Below, in pieces: positions 10,852 through 22,086 of a stretch of DNA of 64,000 bases. The translations under genes and the position numbers were made by a program. Positions within the stretch are counted from its first letter, which is position 1; every line of letters starts with the position of its first letter. Source of the DNA: Entophlyctis helioformis (Eukaryota; Chytridiomycota; Chytridiomycetes; Chytridiales; Chytriomycetaceae); NCBI GenBank assembly GCA_025526915.1, contig JAHLKH010000052.1:62001-126000 (forward strand). Direction: 5' to 3'. Under the pieces are notes generated by a model that saw only the letters and a program-made list of their open reading frames with translations, searched no databases and was not told the origin of the DNA.

Positions 10852-13364
10852 TGTCAAGTCAGTGTTCCCCCATCTCCATATGAATGCGCACATCACAGGC
10901 ATACAAGCCACCTGTGCGGCTCACCAGATGGCAGCAAGCTGGAACCGGCTCAGGTTGCTGCGGATCCAGATATCCTTGACAATGTATCCAGGGAGAGCAC
11001 CGCGTCGCTCAGTGTCAAGCGAGTAAAACAGGTCGGCGTATCGTCGGTACGCGTCGTCCGGGATCGGTGGCTTGATCACCTGCGAAGACACTGCAGATGC
11101 GTCATGGAATGAGACACTGTCCGCACATGCACGGGTCCAGCAAAACTCACCAACAGAAACAGGCCGACGCGGAAGAGGTGGTGCCGTGCCGCCAGCAGCG
11201 CCGGCATGGCGAGGCACAGGAGCCTGGCTCATCTCGCCAGCCGATGCCGAAACGGCCTGTCGCGGCACAACCACTGCAGCGCTGGACCGCGTGGGCAGGG
11301 GTGGCACCGGCGCTTTCTTGAGTACCGGCGCCGTCGCTGGTGTCTGCCCATCGCCTGCCGCAGGACTGAAATTGCTTTCAAAGCCATTGACCGGCGCGGC
11401 AGACGCAGCCGGCGAGACAGGGACAGAAACTGTCGATGTCCTGTACGAGCTGCTGGGCGTCACCACGGCGCCAAACGGCGAATTGCGAGACCGCAGATCT
11501 GATGGCCTGACGATCGTGTCTGGTGCGTCGTCATCCTGTGAAGATGCGACAGAGTGCTGGAAGCCTGTAGGCACAGACTTGTGTGCTGCATTGCGCGTGA
11601 GTTGCGGGGACTGGCCAGAGGCAGCCCCCAATGCAGCCAGCCGCGCAGCAATAGGAAGACGCTCTGTCTGATCAGTCTGTTGTTGCTGCTGTTGCTGTTG
11701 CTGCTGTTGTTGCTGTTGAGCCTTGATGGCAGACGGTTTGGCGAACGCGGGAGGGTCGTCACTCGCTTGAACAGCGCCAGCACTGCCAAACGATTTTGAT
11801 GATGCTGATGCTGCTGCTGCTGCAAACGGTGTCGGTGTGCCTGACGGTGCACTGAACACGGCGCTCTTGGGACGCGACAGATCGCGTGACATGGATGGCG
11901 TTGTTGTCAATGATGTCGATGTCGGCGTTGATGCAGCCACTGCTCGCAGCTCTGCGGGCTTCTGGGGTCGCGACGGCGGGCCACCAGCACCGATCTGGCC
12001 GGACGCAGCAAGAGCCGGAGTATTGGCATTGGCAGATGTCGATGGAGCGTTTGGTCGTTGCGGCTGGCTGCCATTGTTGGTGCTGGAGTTGCTGGCGCTT
12101 TTCAGATGAACGCCAAACACATCTGCGGCCTGTGCGGCAGGAGGCGTGGCTGCCGCAGCAGCAGTCGGGGACTGCTTGTCTGGCGAGCGTGTTCCGGATG
12201 GAAGCCGCTTGGGCTGGGACGGCGGTCGGCGGAACGAGTTGGGCGGCTGATCGACCAGCATTGGACGGCTGTCTGCGTCGGGCGACGCGACGCTCATGGG
12301 GCGTCCAGGGCCAAAGGGTGTCGCGACCGATCCAGCAGGCACTGACGACGACATACGATGCTGCTGTGCAAGCGATGGAGCCGCTTTGGGCGGAGATGAG
12401 GAGTCGGACGAAGCTTGCGCCACATGCCGTGCAGGACGCTGTGGGAATGCAGGTGCTGCGATGCGCTGGTTGGACACCAGCAGCGCGGGTCGCTGCGGCA
12501 GCAACGGCGCTTCATCGACTTCGAGCTGTGTCTGCAGCTGTGCAGGCGACGGCGACGGCGAGTTGCCCAGCGTCTCAAACAGCAGCCGCCTGCCCTGGAT
12601 CGAACTGTCGTTGCTCTGGAGGCTCGCAGCCGATCCCGATCGCCTGACAGCACCGTCGGGCTGCGACGACGCGATGGACTCGTACGACGGAACAAAGCCG
12701 GCCGAAGACGCTGGCCCCACGGACGACACGGACGTCGCCGTGCTCGGCGCAGTGGCGCCAGCCCGTTCCTTGGCCAGCTGCACAATGGTGTTGGACTTTT
12801 CCAGCAGCTCGCGGCGAGTGGCTTGGGGATCGATCGACTTCCTGGACGTTGTCGACGACATGCTTGAGAAGCTGCCTTTGCGAGGCAGGGTCTGGACGGG
12901 ATCTCCAAAGGTGGCTGTCGCAGGCACGCTCGTCTCGCTGCCGCTGGGCGACATCTTGCCATGGCCATGTGTGTGAGCTGTCATCGAGCCATCGCACGGC
13001 TCACGGCTCACGGCTCACGGCCACAACACGGAGGCTCGATGCGCATACCTGGTCGGCCACCTGTGCACGCAGCGGCGGGCCAGGCGGGTCGTCCTCGAAA
13101 CGCACGTAGTTGGCGGGGAACAGCCCGCTCAGCGAGCCTCCGCCCGCAGCAGCGGCGGCAGCAGAAGCGTCGAGTCTGCCGCTGAACCAGCCGTCCTCCG
13201 CCGTTGGCTTGACTGCAGCACCGCACACGGTCAGTGCCCGGTCAGCGCCCCGTCGGCAGGCACGCACGCATGGGCCACGCACCGTCGAGGATGAGGTCGC
13301 CCGCAAGGAACGACAGCTCGCTGGCGTCCTCGCCCTTGCACGGATACAGCGCAATGGCCCGCAT
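10479..13364 (-). CDS. SH3- and EH-domain endocytic adaptor, polyQ/Ser-Pro-rich linker
   Basis: Four exons (13283-13364, 13049-13212, 10925-12954, 10479-10764) give 853 aa. The protein opens directly with an SH3 domain (ALYPC, ELSFLAGD, GWFSGRL, GLFPANYVRF; residues 1-68) split by intron 1. About 580 residues of disordered Ser/Pro/Gln-rich linker follow, with polyQ near 11683-11720 and many PxxP-like runs such as PPLPRRP. A C-terminal EH domain starts near residue 690 (YADLFYSLD) and ends in an EF-hand loop DVNQDGLLSLNEF, split by intron 3. EH domains bind NPF peptides and SH3 domains bind Pro-rich ligands, so a scaffold at endocytic sites is likely. Intersectin and Pan1/Eps15 carry EH first; Irs4/Tax4 carry a C-terminal EH but no SH3. 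The acceptor of exon 3 (GGCAAG) is the least certain junction. Confidence 0.82.
10779..10850. repeat. (CA)36 microsatellite in an intron
   Basis: Seventy-two bases of uninterrupted CA (GT on the transcribed strand) filling much of the last intron of the SH3-EH gene. Confidence 0.97.
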
Positions 13365-13651
13365 CTCGCCTTGTCTGCTTGTCCGCTTGTCTGCTTGTCC
13401 GCTTGGCAGCAAAGCACGTTTGCTGCGGTGGCGCGGATCGTTGTGGGCGAGATCCGCTGGCTGGCTGGCTGGTTGGCTGGCGGGCAATGCGGAACAACTG
13501 TGTGGAAGGGAGAGCCTCTCCTTCTCCTTCTCCTTCTCCTGCTCCTTCTCTGCTCCTTCTCCTGCCCCTTCTCCTGCCTCTTTCCCTGCCCTCTCATCAA
13601 CCCCGTCCCATTGATCGCATCTTGCCGCCACACTCGCCAAGCCGCACTTGA

Positions 13652-14286
13652 ATGCCCACCTCGTCACGTCCACCGCTGCCCGCCAACCTGCCGCCGCCCG
13701 TCACAACCGCTGCAGGCACGCCCCAGCCGCAGCCGCCCAACCAGCCGTCGTCCATGTCCGCCGTGCGACGAAACTCGTCCGCCGCTCGCAGGAACTCGCT
13801 CTTCCAGCCTGGCGCTGCGCTCGTCGGCGCGCCGCTGACGCCTTACTCGGTGTTCCGCGGCGGCGTCGATCCAAGGTCCAGTCGCAGCCGCTCGCCCACG
13901 CTTGCGCCGCCGTCGCCGCGCACCAACCAGAGCGCGGCTGCCCAGCTGGGCGAGCTCCGCATCTACGGCTGGTTTCTGCTGGCCTTTACGATCGCCTACT
14001 TGGGCTTCAATGCGTTCACCATCGTGGGAAGCAAGCTGCTCATTCCAGAGCAGTCGGGCTCAGAGGTGCGTGTCCATCGTCTGAATGCGTCTCTCTCTGT
14101 CCGGCTGTCCCTCTGCCTGCATGCACGCTCACCGGCAGCGGCTTGCCCTCTGTCCACATCCAGATACTCGACTGGATCCGCAACGATCGGTACTACTGCT
14201 ACCTCGTCCCCATCCTCGGCCCGGTCTTTGTCTTTTTCGTCTTCTTCAACTGGCTCGGCATGAAGTACTTTCGCCAAAACGCCTAG
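13652..14286 (+). CDS. PIG-Y-like subunit of GPI-N-acetylglucosaminyltransferase, with long N-terminal extension
   Basis: Two exons, 13652-14065 and 14164-14286, join in phase for 178 aa. The last 70 residues match PIG-Y: a first span (GWFLLAFTIAYLGFNAF), a short lumenal loop with WIRN and two Cys/Tyr residues, a second span ending PVFVFFVFFNW, and the C-terminal signature LGMKYFRQN (human: MGIKLFRHN). PIG-Y/Eri1 is a small ER subunit of the complex that adds GlcNAc to phosphatidylinositol, the first step of GPI-anchor synthesis. Human PIG-Y is 71 aa; this protein has about 100 extra N-terminal residues, Pro/Ser/Arg-rich with RRNS repeats that look like basophilic kinase sites. It converges on PIG-B with an 88-bp gap. 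A shorter start at a later Met is possible. Confidence 0.8.
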
Positions 14287-14374
14287 CCCCCCTTCGCCCC
14301 GCTCTCTCAACGCCTTGGCACTGTACATAGAATAGATCTGCGTCGTGTTTAAATATCGGCGTGCGGTGATGAGA

Positions 14375-17113
14375 TCACGCCGTCTGGCGACAGTACACGA
14401 CAATGTCGCCGTTGCGTTTGGAGTCGTCGTGAAAATGGCTGTTGAAGAACCGGGCACACTGCTCGCCCACCGACCCCATCCATCGATCCATCGATCCATT
14501 CATCCCGTGTCAGTCTCGCCAACCAAGCTGCAGCATCTCTGGCACGCCATGTCTTACCTCGCGGTAGTTGGACCCTTGGAACACATCGCTCAGAAGCGGC
14601 GTGAGTCGATGGTTGTCAAACACGAGCACGTGGCTCGCCCACGTGTACATTTGGATCTGGTACGGCTGTCCGGGCACATCGAGGTACGGGCGATTGGACC
14701 GCCCATGGCGGCTTCCGCTGTGCAGCAGATGCGACTTGGGCCACAGCTGCCGATGATGCTCTGCCTTGATGGGTGTTGGATCGGTTGCATTTGTGCTCCA
14801 GACGAGCGTCTTGTTGCCCACTTGCGTATCAAAGTACATCCGGAGAAAGCGCTCGGGATGGTCGTACAGCACATCCGTCTCGTCGCGGTATGCTTTGCGA
14901 TCTGGCACTCTGCGCAAACGCCAATCCTTGATCAGCGTCATTCTCTAGACGTTCGCATGCGACTCTGCAAGCCAGATCCAGCCAGACGTACCCAATTGGT
15001 GGTTCGCATGTCACAAACCGCATGGGAATGTCGCGATGCAAGTGGCTGTAGTACGGCGTCGAATGGCACGGCATCAGGAACAGGATATCCTCGACATGGC
15101 CACTGCGGACCTCGTGTCGCAGCCAGTCCATCACGCGCAGCACACCAGACTGGTGCACGCGCGACAAGTACAGTCCAGCTCCCGCGTTCGTGACCAGCAG
15201 CACGGCAACGATCCGCCACAGCCATCCCTTCCACCGCACCCGCCCTGCCTGTTTATCAAACCGCTCGATACACTGCAGGCTGTGCCCAGCATACATGAGC
15301 ATCGGCGGCACGATCGGCATGAGAAACCGAAACTCCTTGTGTGCCTGGACACTGAGCACAGCAACGGTCCAGATGCTCATCCAGAAGTAGTGTCGCTTTG
15401 CACGCGTCTGGACCTTGTACGCACCCCACAGCGACAGTGGCAGGAACGTCAGAAGCACCACGGCGAGCCCTTGAGAAAAGTACCAGTGGAACGGATGGCC
15501 GCCGTAAAAGAGCGAGATGTTTTGTACAACGTTGAACCGCACAAAATCCCACGGCACAAACGTCAACTTGCCGTACATCTGGTAGTCGATGACCATGGAC
15601 GCCGGAATGGCAATCACCCTGTCCATCTTGGTTCAGCATGCTAGCAACAGTGGGTTTGCATGGACGCATGATGCCACACACGTACATGGCACTCAGAACA
15701 TCCAGAATCACAGGCAGGCGTCTGGCTCCTTTCCGGAGTAGCAGCGATACACCGAGGAATGCCCAAATGATTGCGTTTGTCGGCCTGATGATGCATGCAC
15801 AGGCCGCCAGCGCAAGCGATATGCGAAAGTCGCGCCGCAACGGTCTCGCATCCCGACGCGACCGCGGCCATGGCCAGTAGTACAGTGCGATCGCAGTCAG
15901 ACACGCCTCGAGAGAGTTGGAGTACGTGCGCACGAGGCAGTACCAGTTGAACCAGCACATCAGCATGGCTGCAATCTGTCGATGAGCACCCCCATCAATG
16001 GTCAGTCCAGCCAGAAAAAGCTGATTTCGCAGCCATCCGATCAGGTATACAGAGACCCACCGTCCATCGTGCTGTTCGGCTGCCAAACATCTTGAGTGCT
16101 AGCATGAACGTGAACGTGTCCGCCAGTCCAGCAAACACACCCTGCACGGCACGTGGCGCGAGGATCTGTCCACATGCACCATCAGCAGCCAGCTGAGACA
16201 TGGCAAGTCCCTGCCCACTTACAAGCAGATACGTGTCATCCAGCCCAAGGACTTTCAGCACCCAGTACACGCCTGAAAACAGCAGCGGATGTGCAAACCC
16301 GCGTATGCCGTACGACCATTCCCACGTCAGGTACCCGTACCCAAACACCGCCTCGTGCGCAACCTCCAGGCTCTGCCAGAACTCGTCCGGATCAAAGTAC
16401 GTGCGCACCAGGATGGCATTGTAGATGCGGAACGCAGCCATCATGAACAGGATCTTGGCAAACGTACGAGCGTCGAGCGTCGCGGTCGTCTCGTCGGGGT
16501 CATCCGATCTCGTCCTGGCCGGCTGCGCAGGACCAGCTGGCCTGCGGATATCGTCGTCGTCGCTGTCTGGATCGCGGTATGGGTCTTGGATGCATTCGCC
16601 TTGGCTGCTGGCGTCGTCGCTGGCACTGCTCTCATGGCTGCCGGCACTGTCAGCGGTGTTGCTGCGTTGGTGGCCACGACGCCGCAACTCCCGTGCAGAA
16701 GCGCCGCCACCGCTGCCGCTGCTGCCTTGAAGGCTCTGCTGACGAAGCAGCTGTGCCAGCAAGCCGGTTGTCGGTGCAGACCGCAATGCTTCGCTCAGTC
16801 TCTGTAGCGGCTGTCCAGACGCAGACTGCTGTTGCTGCTGCTGGTGCTGCTGTTGGCGGCCCCGTGGCAGAACCCGACGCCGAGTCCGCGGCCTGCCGTT
16901 GTCAGAATCGCTGCTGTTGGTGTCGCTGCTGTCGGTGTCCATGACGTCTCGAGCCAGCACAAACTGGTACTCGCTGCTGGTCTGAGCAAAGAGTGGGCGG
17001 CCGCGTCTGATGCTGCCTGCGTCGATGCCTCTGTTGGTGCCAACCCCGTCTGCTGCTGTGCCCGTTGCTATGCCTGTTGCTGCGTGTCGTCGTCGCGACT
17101 CGAAGCCGATCAT
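14375..17113 (-). CDS. GPI10: GPI mannosyltransferase 3 (GPI10/PIG-B)
   Basis: Six exons (16223-17113, 16061-16165, 15686-15975, 14992-15618, 14558-14942, 14375-14458) give 793 aa. From residue 237 the GT22-family start RTYFDPDEFWQ, SLEVAH and FGYGYLTWEW is clear, followed by FGSRTARW, RTYSNSLEA, the FYGGHPFHWYFSQG loop, HKEFRFLMPIVP and a C-terminal ARFFNSHFHDD block. These are hallmarks of PIG-B/Gpi10, the ER enzyme that adds the third mannose to the GPI precursor from dolichol-phosphate-mannose; the DE pair near 243-244 is the expected catalytic acidic site. Several hydrophobic spans are present. The first 225 residues are unusual: Ser/Asp/Gln-rich and disordered, with polyQ and an acidic run before the catalytic part. 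Homologues are about 550-620 aa. The final acceptor could be GAG or GAGCAG (one residue difference). Confidence 0.92.
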
Positions 17114-17170
17114 GTCGCAACCACGGACCGCCGCGCTCCGGGCATGACGCAGCCTGTCCGTCACATGACC

Positions 17171-17177
17171 TCACGTG
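17171..17177. promoter_or_regulatory. CACGTG-type site in the PIG-B/GST divergent promoter
   Basis: TCACGTG lies in the 144-bp spacer between the divergent PIG-B and glutathione S-transferase starts. Next to it is TCACATGAC (17161-17169), one base off the same palindrome. A shared regulator is inference. Confidence 0.35.
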
Positions 17178-17257
17178 TCCAACCACAACCCTGGCCAACC
17201 CTGGCCAGATCTGGCCTGGCAACCCTGGCCTCGACAACACCAACAGCACCTCCAGCC

Positions 17258-17893
17258 ATGACATCGACTGCCCCCAAGCTCAAGGTGTCGTACTTTGACT
17301 TTCGTGCCCGCGGCGAGGTGACCCGCCTTGTGCTGCAGATTGGCGGCATCGCATTCGAGGACGAGCGAGTGAGCTTCGCCGACTGGAGCACCCGCAAGGC
17401 CACCACGACGTTTGGCCAGCTGCCCAGCATCACCATCGACGGCAAGACGACCATTGCGCAGTCGCATGCCATCGAGCGCTATGTCAGCGTGCTCACGGGC
17501 CTGTACCCTGCCGACCCCGTCAGAGCCGCGCTCGTCGACCAGGTGCACTACTCGGCGCAGGACATGTTCGAGGCCATCTACCGCACGCCCAAGGAGGCCG
17601 AGGCCAAGGCAGCCACCCGCGCCGAGCTGGCTTCCACCAAGTTCCCGACGCTTCTCGCTGGACTCGAAAAGGCCATTGGCGAGCACGGCGGCGGCAAGTG
17701 GGCGGTCGGAGACGCTCTGAGCCTGGCCGACGTGTCCATCTACGTCTCGGTGGCCGAGCTCAAGACGGGGCTGTGGGATGGCATCCCCACCGACCTTGCG
17801 GACAAGTACCCGCACGTCATGCGCATCTACGAGGCGGTCAAGAGCCACCCGCGCATGGTCGAGTGGGTTGCTGCCCATCCCTACAAAGCCTGA
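17258..17893 (+). CDS. Glutathione S-transferase, sigma-like
   Basis: Single exon, 211 aa. The thioredoxin-like N-terminal domain has the catalytic Tyr12 (SYFDFRARGE, equivalent to the sigma-class YFxxRGRAE motif), the cis-Pro QLPSI block and QSHAI with the glutathione-binding Ser. The all-helical C-terminal domain carries WAVGDALSLADVSIYV, the conserved N-capping box and Asp of soluble GSTs. Length is typical (about 200-215 aa). The enzyme conjugates glutathione to electrophiles or isomerises prostanoid-like substrates; the physiological substrate here is unknown. It is transcribed away from PIG-B across only 144 bp, so the two share a promoter. Unlike most neighbours it has no intron. Confidence 0.95.
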   Translation: MTSTAPKLKVSYFDFRARGEVTRLVLQIGGIAFEDERVSFADWSTRKATTTFGQLPSITIDGKTTIAQSHAIERYVSVLTGLYPADPVRAALVDQVHYSAQDMFEAIYRTPKEAEAKAATRAELASTKFPTLLAGLEKAIGEHGGGKWAVGDALSLADVSIYVSVAELKTGLWDGIPTDLADKYPHVMRIYEAVKSHPRMVEWVAAHPYKA

Positions 17894-18685
17894 GTGTCTG
17901 GCAACGCCACCTCCTCAATGAACGCGATCGCTTGAACGGTGGACAGTGACAGTGTATTGCAGGGGATATGTGAATGGTGATATGAAGGCGGGCAGAATAG
18001 AATAGAATAACAAGTGGGAGGGCAAGAGTCTATGGTGTATCGTGCATCAAGCATGCGACGCTGGAGGGAGAGAGAGAGAGAGATTAGGTGTGGATGTTGG
18101 ATGTGCGATGGACGGTGGACAGACAGACGGACGGACGGACAGACGAGAGCACAAGCAACCCTTCGCAGCGTGCGGATCATTGCATATGGCCGCTCGAGGA
18201 TCAGCCACAGCGAGGCAACGCGCAGGCCAGGCTGAATGCCAAAGCCGCATCGTTTTCGCTTGCAATCGTCGCGAAAACTGGCGCGAAAACTGGCGAGTCA
18301 CGGCGGCATGTGATTGCAGGCTGGCTGGTTTGCATCGTGACACACGCACGCCCTGCAAGCTGGAGCGCTGTCCGCATGATGCGCGACCCGTTGTCCGTGG
18401 CCGTTGTGACACCTTGCCATGCGGCTGCTGGGCCTGCGAATCGGCTGATGAGGTGCTGCGTGTCGGCTGGGGCGGACACCCGCGGAGCTGGTGATGGCGA
18501 GATGATGGTGGTGGTGGTGGTGGTCGTTGTGGAGGTGGTGGAGGCGGTGATGGGCGAACGTGAATGTGGAAACGGGTCGCAAGGCGCACACAGGACGGAA
18601 GCGCAGGCGAGACGGGGGCAAAGGGCGGGTCGGTGGCGGAAGGGAACAAGCTTGCTGGGCACGAGGCGGGCAGGCCATGAGCCCG
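17894..18685. other. Gene-free spacer with simple repeats
   Basis: About 790 bp downstream of the GST gene. It contains an AG-rich run (18064-18085), a (GGAC/ACAG)n-like block (18116-18145), a repeated GGCGCGAAAACT pair near 18280 and a (GGT)n run at 18505-18535. Frames here are His/Arg/Pro-rich and unconvincing. No gene is supported. Confidence 0.5.
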
Positions 18686-19558
18686 TCAGCAGGCACGGGG
18701 CTGCATGATGGTGCGGGACTGCTGGAGGTGCAGCTGCGCCTGTGCACGGGCAGCCACAATGCGTGCACGGCGTTCATCGGCCGCTCGCTGCAGGCGTGCG
18801 TGTTGCTGCGACCAAGTCAGCGGCACGGCGATGGGGCTGGATCGCCTGTGCTGCTGCTGCTGCTTCTCGTGCTCGTGCTGCCGCTGGTGGGCGACGGCCT
18901 CGGTGCACTCGCCGTCGCACTCGCTGTCGTCGCAGTCGCAGTCGCAGTCGCTCATGGCCGCCATGTGCATGGGGAACGCCGCCGTGTCGAATCCCCTCGA
19001 CGCTGGGGCGGCCGGAAAGATGCTTGCCGCCTTCCTGGCTGAGGCGGTGGTAGTGGTGCTGCTGGCGGCAGTCTCTGGGGACATGCGAGACGACGACGAC
19101 ACGGACAGCGACGCAAGGAGGGACGACAGACGCCGTGTGTTGCTGCCCGACGATGTGTGCGATGGTGCACTGCACGCCGGCTCGGCATCCGACTCGGCGG
19201 CCGTCGAGCCGTCGGCATCAGACTCGCTCAGAGCATCGCCGCTGCTCGTGGTGGAGCTTGCTGTGCTGTTGATGCAGCAGGCGCCGGGAGTGACGGCCTT
19301 GCAGCAGCCGGTGCCGTCGACGGTGAACTGGGGGACGAATCCAACAACGACGGTCGTGGCCGACGACGACACAGACGCCGTCGACGATGTTGCGGTGGCA
19401 GCGGTGCGCACCGAGAGCGCCGTGTCTGCGGAGGAGACCGACTCGCCGTACGAGCATGAGCACGACGACGAGCAGCTGGTGCCTGGAACGTTGGCCGCAA
19501 GGCTGCTCTTGGCGGATGCGGCTGTGATGTGGGTGGGGATGGCGGCTGTGGCGGGCAT
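18686..19558 (-). CDS. Ser/Thr-rich hypothetical protein
   Basis: A 290-codon ORF from the ATG at 19558; the frame stays open about 40 codons further upstream (polySer/Asn) but without ATG. The composition is biased: long Ser/Thr/Ala runs in residues 1-190, a Cys-Asp patch (CDCDCDDSECDGEC, about 205-220), then a Gln/Glu/His/Arg-rich part with polyQ and a helix-prone basic end. No domain is recognised. A competing plus-strand ORF covers the same bases but is Cys/Arg-rich with CAG-derived polyCys, which is less protein-like. A TTTATG AT-rich spot lies about 160 bp upstream. It may be a real intrinsically disordered protein or a GC-rich chance ORF. Confidence 0.4.
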   Translation of the reverse strand: MPATAAIPTHITAASAKSSLAANVPGTSCSSSCSCSYGESVSSADTALSVRTAATATSSTASVSSSATTVVVGFVPQFTVDGTGCCKAVTPGACCINSTASSTTSSGDALSESDADGSTAAESDAEPACSAPSHTSSGSNTRRLSSLLASLSVSSSSRMSPETAASSTTTTASARKAASIFPAAPASRGFDTAAFPMHMAAMSDCDCDCDDSECDGECTEAVAHQRQHEHEKQQQQHRRSSPIAVPLTWSQQHARLQRAADERRARIVAARAQAQLHLQQSRTIMQPRAC

Positions 19559-20512
19559 GGTGGCTGGCTGTGGGGTGAGGATCGGCGAGGATGGTATGTT
19601 GGTGCTGTTATTGTTGCTGCTGCTGCTGCTGCTGCTGATGGGAGGATCGACGTGAGCGACGCAGTGTTGATTGTGCACTTGATGGCGAGCAGGGCAAGTG
19701 GGAAATCACCCGTTTTTATGCGTACAGCAACGGCACAGGACCGCTGCGAGAAAGATAAGCTTTGGCGGCAGACGGCGACAGGTGCTGGGCAGCAAGAGGT
19801 GCCGACGGGAGTGTGCCGCAAGACTGGCGGCCCTCTCCTCTCAAATTTGAATGCCGGCAATCCTGCCACGCACCGCAGGCATGCAAGGCCGTCGCATCCC
19901 GTGCTCGCCACCGGCGGCCACTCTGCACAGTACCAAGGGCCATCCATTCAGCCAGCACGCCGTCCGGCCCTCTGTCGCCCGTCATCGTCGGCCGACGTCA
20001 CAGAGAGATCAATTCTGCTTGTCCTGCTCGAGACGGGCAGATGCATGGCAAGCAGCCAGGTAGCCGCCATCCAACCACATCGACGGCTGCTGCTGTATCG
20101 ACTGCCATCACACGAGCATCCAGCCCCGCAGCGTGACCAGCGCGGTGCACATGGCTGGCCATGCGGGTCCAGGCAACCCTCGCCTCCATCTGCAACAGGC
20201 GGCTCATCCATCCGCCTCGTCGCACACAAGACGCACACAAGACAGCCGGCGAGTGCGGCGTCCTCCCATCTCCGGCCGGCTCCCTTGTCGGACCAATGGT
20301 TGCAGCAGCCAGAAAACGGCCGCAAAAACCATCAGCGCGCGAATTTGCCTGCCGCCCGCGTGACTCATTCGGAGCCAGCCGTCGTTGGCACTGCGGCTGC
20401 TCCCCAGGCGAGTGATTCTGCAAAGCCGCCCTGCACAAGGCGCCCCGGCCGTCCCTTCCTCGGTCCATCCTCGGTCCCATCCTCGGCCCCATCCTCGGTC
20501 CCATCCTCGGTC
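19559..20512. other. Spacer with 12-bp minisatellite
   Basis: No convincing gene between the Ser-rich ORF and ECO1. The right end (20458-20512) carries about five copies of a 12-bp unit, CATCCTCGGTCC with small changes, directly abutting the predicted ECO1 stop codon. Long frames crossing the region on both strands are compositionally odd. Confidence 0.55.
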
Positions 20513-22086
20513 TTATCCGTCGCCCCGGCCAAAAGCATCGCCATCAGGCGGCCAGGCACTCCCTGGCCAACGTGCCGCCGGACAGCAGCCATCGACCCCT
20601 TCGTGGATGTGGTGTGAGTCCCCAAGCCTGCTTGCATGCCTGCCATGCCCTGCTCGGTGGCGGCCTGTTGGTACGGCAGGTGCCGCTGGCTCGGCCATGC
20701 TGCTGCATGCTGGATGGCACCGCACCCGATCCACGAGAAGAGCGGCGACTGGCAAAGTGGCTTCGCACCAATACGGCCCACGAGCGTGCACTTTATTGGT
20801 GTCGTCCGAGTACACCTTGAAATGCGGCCCCAAGTACTGCAGTGCCAGCCTGCCGCCTGCGCTCGACGGCTGTGAGAAGGCAACGTCCTCGTGGCGCAGC
20901 TCGGTGCCCATCACAAACCGATGTCTGGCATGCCGTGGCACATGGCCAGCATCCTCAGCCGTGCTGCTGTTTGCCATGCATGCGACTCGCGAGCACACAC
21001 TGACCGCACGGCATCCAACAGTCGCGTGGCAATGCCCTTGCGTCTGGCGTGTGGTGCAACCCATATGCGGCTGATGCCAACAACCGCAGGCACGGCGTCT
21101 CTGGTGGCAGTCACTGACCCACATCAGCCGCCATTCGCTCTGCTGAATGCATGCATCTCACGCAACCGACCTCGAGCACTTGTTGTCGTCCAGCGACGTG
21201 TATGCGTGGCTCAGGGGTTCGGCAAGGACGCATCCCTGCACGCGATCGTCGGCACTCAGACACACAAACCCCTGCGGCATGGCACACTCGCCCATGTCAG
21301 CCATCCATCCCTGGCACTCGGCGCTCTGCAGCAGTCAGTGTGCACACATGCACACACGCACTTGCTGTCCCGCCCTGCTCTGTGCGCCAGCTTGATCCGT
21401 GTCTCTGGCCACAGCACCAAGCTCGCCGTCCACCACTGCGATCAGATCCATAAACTGCCATGCACGCCATGTCAGCCACCCACCGCTGCCTCGTCTGCAC
21501 TCTCTCGCACTCGCACAGCTGCCAGCATACACACCTTGCTCCATTCACGCGACTGGTCGCTCGCGGATCCCACCAGGTGCACAACATACGACCGATCCAC
21601 AGCCACAAACAGCTGCGGCAGCTGCATGCTCCTCTGCCGCACAGGCATGTCAGTCCCGCATCCAACTGCTCTGCCATGGCCACCGGCTGCACCTCAACCC
21701 ACCGCCCAGCAGATGCCGCTCACAAACGACTTGTGGAAGCTGCGATGCAGCCGCTCGTCTTGGTCGCATCCGCCCACAAACGCCATGCCGCACTCGCTGC
21801 ATCTGTGCGAGGCCGGCGGTCGCTTCTGGCCAAACTGCAGTGTCGTCTGCACCTGCGTCCTGCTCTGTGTGTTGCCGAGTGCCGCCTTGGCTTTGGATGT
21901 CTTGTTGCTGCTGCTGCTGTTGAGCGATGGCAGCAGCAGACTGGATGACGGCGCTGGTCTGTGCGAATACGGCGACGAGCGGCTGCTCTTGAGTGCTGCT
22001 GCCAGTGCTCGCTGTGGGCGTGGCTGCTTGCGTGTGTCTGCGACAGCCTCCACAGGCTGGCTGTGGCATGGCTCGACCGCCGTCAT
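20513..22086 (-). CDS. ECO1: Cohesin acetyltransferase ECO1/ESCO
   Basis: Six exons (21724-22086, 21535-21633, 21362-21454, 21171-21325, 21005-21100, 20513-20924) give 405 aa. A Ser-rich N-terminus with QTTLQF, resembling the degenerate PCNA-binding box of Eco1 proteins, precedes the family zinc finger C-x2-C-x14-H-x3-H (CSECGMAF...HRSFH). The GNAT domain follows: FVCLSADDRVQGCVLAE, the diagnostic GISRIWV, RRKGIATRLLD (acetyl-CoA loop) and VAFSQPS..GRLALQYLG. Eco1 acetylates Smc3 in S phase to establish sister-chromatid cohesion. About 95 residues follow the last conserved block, where homologues usually stop within about 20; that tail is low-complexity and runs into a minisatellite, so the true end may be earlier via an unseen intron. 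Start is the first ATG in the finger exon's frame. Confidence 0.87.

Noticed and set aside
18705..19655. 316-codon plus-strand ORF opposite the Ser-rich ORF
   Set aside because: PolyCys and Arg runs derive from CTG/CAG repeats read in the wrong frame; the minus-strand reading is more protein-like.
19529..20617. 362-codon plus-strand ORF
   Set aside because: Crosses a spacer and the minisatellite, overlaps ECO1 antisense, and shows no domain.
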